NCBI GenBank assembly: GCA_949284695.1
Contig: CASDWJ010000020.1
Location: 1-64,000, forward strand
Source of the DNA: an uncultured Christensenella sp.
GTDB lineage: Bacteria; Bacillota; Clostridia; Christensenellales; UBA3700
Length of the DNA stretch: 64,000 nucleotides
Reading direction: 5' to 3'
Shown: positions 15,385-23,372 of the stretch, one piece after another
Layout of the letters: each line of letters begins with the position of its first letter
Position numbering within the stretch: position 1 is the stretch's first letter
Notes under the pieces: model-generated
What the model saw: only the letters and a program-made list of their open reading frames with translations
What the model was told of the DNA's origin: nothing
The model's database searches: none
Position numbers and translations under genes: made by a program

Positions 15385-17643
15385 ATGGAACTTCTCGCAC
15401 CGGTAGGAACTATCCGCTCGCTGTACGCCGCGATAAACGGCGGCGCAGACGCGGTCTACCTCGGTCTTGACGGTTTCAATGCCCGCGCCAAGGCGGTCGG
15501 ATTCACAAAAGAAAATATAGACGGATATATAGACCTTTGCCACCTGCACGGGGTAAAGGTCTATATCACTTTCAATACCGCCGTAAAGGAAAGAGAGCTC
15601 GGAGCGCTTGAAAGCTACGTAGCCGCATGCACTCGCGCGGACGCGTTCATCGTTCAGGATCTCGGGGCGCTCGAGGTGTTCAGACGCTACGGAGTGCCGC
15701 TTCACGCAAGCACGCAGATGGGCGTAAACAACCTTCAAGGCGCACTTTTTCTCGAAAAACTCGGCTTTTCACGCGTAGTAGTCGCAAGAGAGAGCGCGAA
15801 AGAGGATATTTTGGCGATCAAAAAGAACACGAGCCTTGAGGTCGAATATTTCGTTCACGGCGCGCTTTGCGTCAGCTACAGCGGCTCGTGTCTTTTGTCC
15901 TCTATGATGAGCGGCGACAGCGGGAACAGAGGCAGATGCAATCAGCCCTGCAGACTTTCGTACACAAGCGATCTCGGCGGCAAAGAGGGATATCTGCTGT
16001 CTCCGTCCGAACAATGTATGATAACTAAGCTGAAAGAGCTTCAGGCGATGGGGATCGACAGCCTCAAGATCGAGGGGAGACTCAAGCAACCGCATTACGT
16101 GTCGACCGTCGTATCGCAGTACAGACAGGTGCTCGACGGCGCGAAAGCCGACGAAAACAAGGTCTTGGAGCTGAAAAAAGCGTTCAACCGCGGAGAATTC
16201 ACCTGCGGATATATGTTCGACGACACAAAGGCGATAATGTCGCCCAAGGTGCAGAGCAATATCGGCATACCAGTAGGAAAGGTCACGGGAACGGCTAAAA
16301 ACGCAGTAAATATAAAAGCATACCGACCTCTGAGAGAGGGCGACGGTCTGAAATTGCTTTACAAGGGACAAGAGGTCGGCGGCTTCGGCGTAAAAATTCT
16401 TTCAGCCGACAAAAATGGCAATTACACGCTTTTTGCGAAAGAAACGTACCCGACAGGAGCGGAAGCAAGATTGACTCTCGACTCGCGTGATGCCGACGAG
16501 GAGATAAACCTCAGAAAGATACCGATAAACATGCGCGTCGCGCTTGTAAGCGACGATACGCTCTCGCTGACCGCGGAGAAAGGGGAGACGACCACGGTCG
16601 CGAATTGCCCCGTGCAGGCGGCGACGGGCAGACCGGTCACTTCCGAAGAAATAAGAGAGGCGGTCGCTAAGCTCGGCGAGACTCCGTTCGGATGTGCCCG
16701 CGTTGACGTAGATCTCAAAGGAAAAGAGATCTTCGTGCCGCGCTCGGTACTCAACGCATTGAGGAGAGAGGCTGTCGACAAGCTGAAACGCGAATTGCTC
16801 AGCGGTTACGAACACCGCAGACCGAGGCTCGCGAAAACAGATGCGACGGGTGTTGCGCCCGCCGTTGAAAGGGCGGAGAGCAGACGGATCATCGTCAATA
16901 CCGACGACTTCGACGTCGTAAGATCGCTTCAAGGCGAAAACATATCTATTAGTTATCAAATATACGATTTTAGCCGATTTATTTCTCGGATAGATATATT
17001 TTTAGGCTTAATTGAGAATAATTTCAACGTCTATCTTCACCTTCCTCCAGTCGTAAAAGGCGACGAAAACGATGTCGTCGAAGAAATACTTACGCGTTGT
17101 AAGGGAAAGATAAGAGGTCTGATCTGCGAAAATTATCACGCGCTATATCTCGCCGGAAAGTACGGGCTCGAGAGCGTCGCGGGAATAAGGCTCAACGTAT
17201 ACAACTCAGGTTTTCAGAGAGTGTCGGGAGTTGATTCCGTCATTTTTTCTCCCGAGCTGACTCTCTCCGAGATACGCGACGCGGGAGCGGACGGCTTTGT
17301 CTATGCATACGGCATTCTTCCCGTTATGACGCTTTGCCATTGCCCGGTGCAGGTGTCTACGGGGTGTACCTGCGCGAATTGCGCATACCGCGGCGATTTT
17401 TATTATCACGACAAAAAAGCCGATTATCTGATAAAGAGGATAAGGATAAAACGCTGTTATTTCGAGCTTTTCAATCCGTCTATTGTCGATATATCTTCAA
17501 AAGCGGATAAAATACGTTACAATTTGTATATAAATATGGTAAACTGTAATCGTGATCCTCTGCAAGTGGTCGACAGCGTGACGAGCGGCGGGCAGTCCGT
17601 CAAAGGCTCCAACTGCGCCCACTTGTTCCGCGGGGTAAAATAA
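15385..17643 (+). CDS. Peptidase U32 family protein with DUF3656-like middle
   Basis: A 752-residue protein of the U32 family: N-terminal barrel ELLAPVGTIRSLYAAINGGADAVYLG, QDLGALEVFRRYGVPLHASTQMG, and the cysteine set FVHGALCVSYSGSC...GNRGRCNQPCR, followed by IDSLKIEGRLK. The length and middle domain resemble RlhA (YdcP), the 23S rRNA C2501 hydroxylation factor, more than the short TrhP pair that acts on tRNA U34; this is inference. A second cysteine cluster (CHCPVQVSTGCTCANC) lies near residue 655. Start ATG 15385 has AAAGGAG 8 bases upstream; a GTG nine bases earlier would overlap that site. Bases 16940-17010 are more AT-rich than the rest. Confidence 0.9.
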   Translation: MELLAPVGTIRSLYAAINGGADAVYLGLDGFNARAKAVGFTKENIDGYIDLCHLHGVKVYITFNTAVKERELGALESYVAACTRADAFIVQDLGALEVFRRYGVPLHASTQMGVNNLQGALFLEKLGFSRVVVARESAKEDILAIKKNTSLEVEYFVHGALCVSYSGSCLLSSMMSGDSGNRGRCNQPCRLSYTSDLGGKEGYLLSPSEQCMITKLKELQAMGIDSLKIEGRLKQPHYVSTVVSQYRQVLDGAKADENKVLELKKAFNRGEFTCGYMFDDTKAIMSPKVQSNIGIPVGKVTGTAKNAVNIKAYRPLREGDGLKLLYKGQEVGGFGVKILSADKNGNYTLFAKETYPTGAEARLTLDSRDADEEINLRKIPINMRVALVSDDTLSLTAEKGETTTVANCPVQAATGRPVTSEEIREAVAKLGETPFGCARVDVDLKGKEIFVPRSVLNALRREAVDKLKRELLSGYEHRRPRLAKTDATGVAPAVERAESRRIIVNTDDFDVVRSLQGENISISYQIYDFSRFISRIDIFLGLIENNFNVYLHLPPVVKGDENDVVEEILTRCKGKIRGLICENYHALYLAGKYGLESVAGIRLNVYNSGFQRVSGVDSVIFSPELTLSEIRDAGADGFVYAYGILPVMTLCHCPVQVSTGCTCANCAYRGDFYYHDKKADYLIKRIRIKRCYFELFNPSIVDISSKADKIRYNLYINMVNCNRDPLQVVDSVTSGGQSVKGSNCAHLFRGVK

Positions 17644-17685
17644 TATCGTGCCGTCATTTCGTTGTGACGTGCGTCAAGGCGGTTT

Positions 17686-20037
17686 ATGACTTCGGAAAAA
17701 GAACTCAAAACTCTCGAATTCGATAAAATACTCAAAATTTTGAGCGGCTACGTCTCGTCAAGACCTGCCGCAGAGCTCGTTTTGAAGATAAAACCCGAAA
17801 ATTCTCTCGAAAAGGCAAAAGATCTGCTCGAACGCACGATACAGGCTGACAGAGTGTCTTACGAATTCTGCTGTTCTCCGTCTTTTGCGATAGACGACGT
17901 GTCCGAGCATATCGAAGCGCTCAGGAAGGACGCGACGCTCGGATGCAAAGCGCTCCTTCAGATAGCGGGCGTGCTGAGGTGCGCCGCCAATTTCAGACGT
18001 TCAGTCTCAAAACTTCCCGACGGTGAATGCCCGCTGATAAGAGAATACGCAGACAATATGTTCGTCGACGCAGAGGCTGTCGCACGTATATCAGAATCGG
18101 TGATGAACGAAAGCGAGCTCTATGACGGCGCTTCGGTAAAATTGAGAGAGATTAGAGGCGCGATCAGACGCACCAACGACAAGATAAAGCAAAAACTCAG
18201 CGGCTACATCAGCGGCGGATATTCAAAATATCTTCAGGACAACATCGTCACTATGCGCGGCGACAGATACGTTATCCCTGTAAAAAGCGAGTGTCAGGGG
18301 CAGATACCCGGTCTCGTGCACGACAGATCGTCGAGCGGCGCTACCGTATTTATCGAGCCGCTTGCGGTCGTCGAACTCAACAACGAACTGAGGGGACTTT
18401 TGAGCGACGAGCAGAACGAGATCGCCGAGATCCTGCAATCGCTGTCATTTATGCTGTCGCAGATCGTCGACGGCATAGAGAGGTCGTTTGAACTGATAGC
18501 CGAAGCGGACTGCGTGTTTGCCAAGGCGAGATATGCCCGCGAGATAAAGGCGGTCGCGCCGCTTCTCAACGCCGACGGGATAATAGAGATAAGCAAAGGC
18601 AGACACCCGCTGATAGACAAGAACAAGGTCGTGCCGATAGACGTCAGGCTCGGGTCGGACTTCAAAGTCCTGCTCATCACGGGACCCAACACGGGCGGCA
18701 AGACGGTCACGCTCAAGCTCGTGGGACTGTTTTCTCTTATGGCAAGTTCGGGAATGTTCGTGCCTTGCGAGGAAAACAGCCGTCTCGCGGTATTCGATGG
18801 GGTATATTGTGACATCGGCGACGAACAGAGCATAGAACAGAGCCTGTCTACGTTCTCGTCGCACATGGTCAATCTGATAAGGATAACAAAAGAGGCGGAT
18901 TTCAACAGTCTCGTGCTCCTTGACGAGCTCGGCGCGGGCACAGATCCCGCAGAAGGAAGCGCTCTCGCGATCGCGGTGATAGAATACCTGCTTTCGAAGA
19001 ACTGCCGCTGTATAACCACGACCCATTACAACGAACTCAAAGAATATTCTTATCGCGCCGACGGCGTGTCCAACGCTTCTATGGATTTCGACGCTGAGAC
19101 TTTCGCGCCGGTATACAGGCTTCTTATCGGCGTTTCGGGCAGTTCAAACGCTATAAAGATCGCTGCAAAACTCGGGCTGCCGTCCGACATCACGAGCCGT
19201 GCAACGGCGCTGCTCAGCGATGAAAAGGTCAGTTTTGACAGCATAATCGCGTCTGCGGAAAAGAGCCGCAGAGAAGCGGAAGAAAGCAAAAAACGCGCGC
19301 AGGAACTCGAAAGACAGGCACAAGAGGAACTCGAAAAGGCGCGCCGCGAATCTGCAGAAGTTCATGTCAAGAGCAAAAAGCTCGACGAGAAACTGGCGAG
19401 AAAGGCGACCGAACTTCTCGGCGACTACATGGAAGAAGCCGACGAGATAATAGAGAAAATGCGCGAAGATCTGAAAAAGGGCGACGAAGAAGCGTTGTTC
19501 GACGCAAGACGGCTAAGAAAGCGCCTCGAAAATGCCGCGCACAAGAAAGAAAGCGGAGAAGTCGCGGAGAGATACGAAAGAGAGGACGGCGAAATAGCCG
19601 TCGGCGACAGCGTGTTCGTCAAAAAACTCAATTCGACGGCGAAAGTCACGAGGATAGACGACAGGAAAAAGAGATATACCGTGTCGTGCGGAAATCTTAC
19701 CACCGAGATAGCGTTCGCCGACGCGCGTAAGATACGGATAACACAGGAAAAGAAAACTCTCAAAAGGCGCGTTTTGCCCGATACTACCGAGGGGTGTCCG
19801 CACGAACTCAACGTGATAGGACAAACCGTCGACGAGGCGGTTTACAACGTCGAATCCTATCTTTCCAGAGCCATACTTTGCGGACTCAGAGAAGTCAGGA
19901 TCGTGCACGGCAAAGGGAGCGGAGCACTTCGCGCGGGACTCCACGCATATTTTTCGTCCAACCGCTCGATAGAATCCTTCAGGCTCGGCAAGTACGGCGA
20001 GGGAGAGGACGGCGTGACTATAGTGACTCTGAAATGA
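17686..20037 (+). CDS. mutS2: MutS2 DNA/ribosome-associated ATPase with Smr domain
   Basis: A 783-residue protein of normal MutS2 length. It has an N-terminal clamp/lever region, a MutS-type ATPase (Walker A TGPNTGGKT near 333, LVLLDELGAGTDPAEGS near 412), a long coiled coil (about 515-640) and a C-terminal Smr domain (about 705-783) with VHGKGSGALR. MutS2 acts on branched DNA and, in Bacillus, on collided ribosomes. The Smr N-terminal motif, LDLR or LDLHG in most relatives, reads LNVIG here, so nuclease activity may be altered. The start has AAGGCGG upstream. It overlaps the next gene by four bases. Confidence 0.95.
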   Translation: MTSEKELKTLEFDKILKILSGYVSSRPAAELVLKIKPENSLEKAKDLLERTIQADRVSYEFCCSPSFAIDDVSEHIEALRKDATLGCKALLQIAGVLRCAANFRRSVSKLPDGECPLIREYADNMFVDAEAVARISESVMNESELYDGASVKLREIRGAIRRTNDKIKQKLSGYISGGYSKYLQDNIVTMRGDRYVIPVKSECQGQIPGLVHDRSSSGATVFIEPLAVVELNNELRGLLSDEQNEIAEILQSLSFMLSQIVDGIERSFELIAEADCVFAKARYAREIKAVAPLLNADGIIEISKGRHPLIDKNKVVPIDVRLGSDFKVLLITGPNTGGKTVTLKLVGLFSLMASSGMFVPCEENSRLAVFDGVYCDIGDEQSIEQSLSTFSSHMVNLIRITKEADFNSLVLLDELGAGTDPAEGSALAIAVIEYLLSKNCRCITTTHYNELKEYSYRADGVSNASMDFDAETFAPVYRLLIGVSGSSNAIKIAAKLGLPSDITSRATALLSDEKVSFDSIIASAEKSRREAEESKKRAQELERQAQEELEKARRESAEVHVKSKKLDEKLARKATELLGDYMEEADEIIEKMREDLKKGDEEALFDARRLRKRLENAAHKKESGEVAERYEREDGEIAVGDSVFVKKLNSTAKVTRIDDRKKRYTVSCGNLTTEIAFADARKIRITQEKKTLKRRVLPDTTEGCPHELNVIGQTVDEAVYNVESYLSRAILCGLREVRIVHGKGSGALRAGLHAYFSSNRSIESFRLGKYGEGEDGVTIVTLK

Positions 20038-20510
20038 ACTCCTATTCTCTCGTATATAACTTTGACGCGAAAAAACCGCTCAAAACCGCTTTGCTCGTGC
20101 TCGCGTTCGGAACAGATATTTTGGACGTTGCGTTTCTTGTCTTTGCGATAAGCGGCGACTATATGAAATTTGCCTTTCTCGCCGCAGGTATCGTTCTTGG
20201 CATAGTGCTCAGGCTGAGCACTCTCAAGCTCGTATACGACGTGAAATACGTTTTCAGGGACGGACTTGAGGTGTACAGGATATATCCACACAGGCAGGAG
20301 AGTGTGTTGTCTATTGCGGGAGACTTTGATCTGACGTATTGCGGCGACGGCAGGAATGCCGATCTGCTCGCGCAAGCGGAGAAGCTGTACGTGCACGAAG
20401 GCGACGCCCGCATTTACGTCGTCTCTACCTGCGGCAAAAACTACGCGCTCGCGCTCGACGATTATATGCTTGCATTGATACTGTCTTTTTACGGCAAGAA
20501 AGCCGACTGA
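20034..20510 (+). CDS. Small membrane protein of unknown function
   Basis: A 158-residue protein with two hydrophobic segments (about residues 17-40 and 44-64), followed by a soluble C-terminal domain that looks beta-rich (YVFRDGLEVYRI...RIYVVSTCGKNYALALDD). The layout resembles small PH-like membrane proteins, but I cannot name the family. The ATG overlaps the mutS2 stop (ATGA) and it has no strong ribosome-binding site, so it is probably translated by coupling to mutS2. Confidence 0.7.
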   Translation: MNSYSLVYNFDAKKPLKTALLVLAFGTDILDVAFLVFAISGDYMKFAFLAAGIVLGIVLRLSTLKLVYDVKYVFRDGLEVYRIYPHRQESVLSIAGDFDLTYCGDGRNADLLAQAEKLYVHEGDARIYVVSTCGKNYALALDDYMLALILSFYGKKAD

Positions 20511-20552
20511 CGCAAAACGCATATTCCGCGCTTTATTCTGCACGCGCGAACG

Positions 20553-20582
20553 CTTGCGGCGGCGGGCTATGTGTGATAGAAT
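20553..20582 (+). promoter_or_regulatory. Possible promoter of the desulfurase-thiI operon
   Basis: TTGCGG (20553-20558), 18 bases, TAGAAT (20577-20582), 28 bases before the ATG. Confidence 0.4.
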
Positions 20583-20610
20583 TATTCGAAGAAAATATAC
20601 AGGTGTACAG

Positions 20611-21756
20611 ATGATATATCTTGACAATGCCGCAACGACGGCAATGTTCCCTCAATGTTTGGATATCTATAAAAAATACGCAGTGGACGAGTTTTTCAAC
20701 CCGTCCGCACTGTACGCGCCCGCGCTGACTGCGGCTAAAGCCGTCTCGTCTGCGCGCGAAAAGATTGCAAAAGCCCTCGGCTGTTCGGCAGAAAACCTGG
20801 TCTTTACGGCTTCGGGAAGCGAAGCCGACAACTTTGCGATTACTTGCGGCACGCGCCGTAAAAAAGGAAAGATAATAATCTCCGCAACCGAGCATGCCGC
20901 CGTCCACAACTGCGCCAAGGCTTTTGCGGAATCGAGAGGATATACGTTCGTCATCGCGCCCTGCGACCCGTACGGCGCGGTCATATTCGACAAGTTCGTC
21001 GACTTGCTCGACGAAGAAGTGGCTTTCGTGTCGGTAATGCACGTTTGCAACGAGACGGGCGCGCTCAACGACATAAAATCGCTTTGCGCGGAAGTCAGAA
21101 AGCGTTGCCCCGACGCGGTGTTCCACAGCGACGGCGTGCAGGCGTTCTGCAAACTGAAATACAACGTAAGAGATCTCGGTGTGGATCTTTACTCGGTGAG
21201 CGGTCACAAGATACACGCGCCAAAGGGTATCGGCGCGCTTTATATTTCGCCGAAGCTCAATCCCCGCCCGTTTATATACGGCGGCGGTCAGGAGAGAAAT
21301 CTGCGCTCGGGCACAGAGAACGTCGCGGGCATCTGCGCGTTCGGATATGCGGCGGAGAGAATGAGCGCGGAGACCGCTGAGACTTTTGCAAGGCAAAAAG
21401 ATCTGCAAAAAAAGCTGATCGCGAGCCTGAAAGCGGAATACGGCGGGTTTGTCAGGATAAACACCGACGTCGAGCGGAGCGGAAGCAATATCGTCAGCTT
21501 TTCGATGAACGGCATACGCGGAGAAGTCATGCTGCATTTCCTCGAAAGCAAAGGCATAATCGTGGGTACGGGCAGCGCGTGTTCGTCTAAAAAAGCGGCG
21601 GAAAGGATCCCTGCGGCTCTCGGTCTGAACGGTGCGTTTGCCGAAGGAACGCTCAGGATCAGCTTTGGCGAGACGACCTCGGAAAGTGACGTCGACGCAC
21701 TTTTAGCGGCGTTTGCAGACGGTGTGAAATTACTTGGAAAATACAGGAGAGTATAA
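20611..21756 (+). CDS. Cysteine desulfurase (NifS/IscS-like)
   Basis: A 381-residue PLP enzyme that takes sulfur from cysteine as a persulfide. Visible are MIYLDNAATT at the start, the TEHAAVHN segment, the PLP lysine in SVSGHKIHAPKG (near 199) and the active cysteine in GTGSACSSKK (near 324). RBS AGGTG 6 bases before ATG 20611; an upstream extension of the frame to 20554 has no such site. It lies one base before thiI, so it is almost certainly the sulfur donor for 4-thiouridine synthesis, like NifZ next to ThiI in Bacillus. Confidence 0.93.
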   Translation: MIYLDNAATTAMFPQCLDIYKKYAVDEFFNPSALYAPALTAAKAVSSAREKIAKALGCSAENLVFTASGSEADNFAITCGTRRKKGKIIISATEHAAVHNCAKAFAESRGYTFVIAPCDPYGAVIFDKFVDLLDEEVAFVSVMHVCNETGALNDIKSLCAEVRKRCPDAVFHSDGVQAFCKLKYNVRDLGVDLYSVSGHKIHAPKGIGALYISPKLNPRPFIYGGGQERNLRSGTENVAGICAFGYAAERMSAETAETFARQKDLQKKLIASLKAEYGGFVRINTDVERSGSNIVSFSMNGIRGEVMLHFLESKGIIVGTGSACSSKKAAERIPAALGLNGAFAEGTLRISFGETTSESDVDALLAAFADGVKLLGKYRRV

Positions 21757-21757
21757 G

Positions 21758-22933
21758 ATGAAAAGCAAAGTGATAATGCTGAGATTCGGAGAGATATTTT
21801 TAAAAGGCAGGAACAAGAGTTATTTTGAAAAACTGCTTATCGACAATATCAAGGCAAAGCTCGAGGACGTGCAATGCGAGTTCGTCCGCACTCAGAACAG
21901 ATATTATATCGAAAATTATGACGAAAATCTGACCGAAGAACTCGTCTCGAGAATGAAAAAGGTGTTCGGACTTCATTCTCTCAGCGTTGCGACCAAGGTG
22001 GAGACGAATTACGACGCGCTCGACGAGACCGCTCTCGAATACGCGCCCGACGTAGAGTCCACGTTCCGGATCACGGTCAACCGCGCAGACAAATCTCTCG
22101 ATAAAAATTCCGCGCAGATAGCCGCAGACGTAGGCGCATACGTTCTCGCAAGGCGCAAGGGCTACAAAGTCGATCTGCACAAGCCGAAAATCGAGATAAA
22201 GATCGACATCAGAGAAAAGGGCTATTCTTACGTGTTCAGAGATATCGAAATGTGCGCGCAGGGTATGCCCGTAGGATGTTCGGGTAGCGGAATGTTGCTT
22301 CTGAGCGGCGGCTTCGATTCTCCTGTCGCGGGTTACAGAATGGCGCGCCGAGGCATGAATCTCTGTGCGATACATTATCACAGCTTTCCGTACACGAGCG
22401 AGCAGGCAAAGCAGAAAGTAATCGATCTCGCTCAGGTGCTGACAGGTTATGCTGGAGAGATAAGGCTGTTTATCGTGCCTTTCACCGAAATCCAGTTTGC
22501 GATACACGAGAAATGCAGACCCGACTATATGATAACGATCATGCGCCGCATAATGATAGATATAGCAGAGAAAGTCGCTGTCGCCAACGGTTGCGGCGCG
22601 CTCATTACCGGAGAAAGCCTCGGGCAGGTGGCGAGCCAGACCTTGCAGAGCCTGACCGTGACCAACGATGCGGTAAGCGCGTTGCCCGTGTTCAGACCGC
22701 TGATAGGCATGGACAAGTACGAGATAATGAAGACGGCGGAGGAGATAGGCACCTACAAGCTGAGCGAGCTTCCTTATCAGGATTGCTGCACGGTGTTCCT
22801 GCCCAAAAATCCCGTGATAAAGCCCTCTCTCGAAATAGCCAAGAAAGAGCAGGCTCGTATAGAAGATCTCGAAACGCTTGTCAGTGACGCGATCGAAAAT
22901 ATAGAAACGGTAGTCCTCAAACCGCGTTCGTGA
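21758..22933 (+). CDS. thiI: tRNA 4-thiouridine synthase ThiI
   Basis: A 391-residue protein with an N-terminal ferredoxin-like and THUMP region and a PP-loop ATPase (LLLSGGFDSPVAGYRMARRG near residue 182). It lacks the C-terminal rhodanese domain of the Escherichia coli enzyme, as usual in Firmicutes, so it must take sulfur directly from the upstream desulfurase. RBS AGGAGAG lies before ATG 21758. A good terminator follows about 90 bases after the stop. Confidence 0.96.
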   Translation: MKSKVIMLRFGEIFLKGRNKSYFEKLLIDNIKAKLEDVQCEFVRTQNRYYIENYDENLTEELVSRMKKVFGLHSLSVATKVETNYDALDETALEYAPDVESTFRITVNRADKSLDKNSAQIAADVGAYVLARRKGYKVDLHKPKIEIKIDIREKGYSYVFRDIEMCAQGMPVGCSGSGMLLLSGGFDSPVAGYRMARRGMNLCAIHYHSFPYTSEQAKQKVIDLAQVLTGYAGEIRLFIVPFTEIQFAIHEKCRPDYMITIMRRIMIDIAEKVAVANGCGALITGESLGQVASQTLQSLTVTNDAVSALPVFRPLIGMDKYEIMKTAEEIGTYKLSELPYQDCCTVFLPKNPVIKPSLEIAKKEQARIEDLETLVSDAIENIETVVLKPRS

Positions 22934-23022
22934 CCGACAACAGGTATCTTCGACGGAAAGGTCGGGATCGGAACACTAAAACAGAACTGTAAACGAAAAT
23001 CAAAAGCAATTGATCATGAATG

Positions 23023-23051
23023 AAAATCCCGACGAGATCGGGATTTTTTTT
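23023..23051 (+). terminator. Rho-independent terminator of desulfurase-thiI
   Basis: An 8-bp stem AATCCCGA/TCGGGATT with a 5-base loop is followed by a T-run. Confidence 0.9.
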
Positions 23052-23372
23052 GTGTCGAAAACCGCGGTGAGATATACATGAAAACCTAAAGACGAAAAAT
23101 CGGTTTTCGGGCAAGCGTGATATTTTCAGTCGCCCGAGTGAGTGATTTAATGTCGCGTTGCATTGTCGTCGCGTCGCGGTTTTATCGCTTTTGCCTGAAA
23201 ACGCGTATTGACGGGATAGGGCGAGGCCCCGTTTACGGTCTCGGCATTATTAACGTGCCCGCTTTGTCCGATTTACGACTTGAAAGTCTCTTTAAACGCT
23301 TTTGACGGCGATATTATTATGAAAATCGGTTTATTTTAGAATTATTATAAAAACCGACTTAATTCATAACAA
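23052..23372. other. Intergenic region without recognised gene
   Basis: About 320 bases between two convergent units. I see no credible coding frame. Near 23322-23366 imperfectly paired AATCGGTTT / AAACCGACTT segments could form a weak terminator for the penicillin-binding protein gene on the minus strand. Confidence 0.4.
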
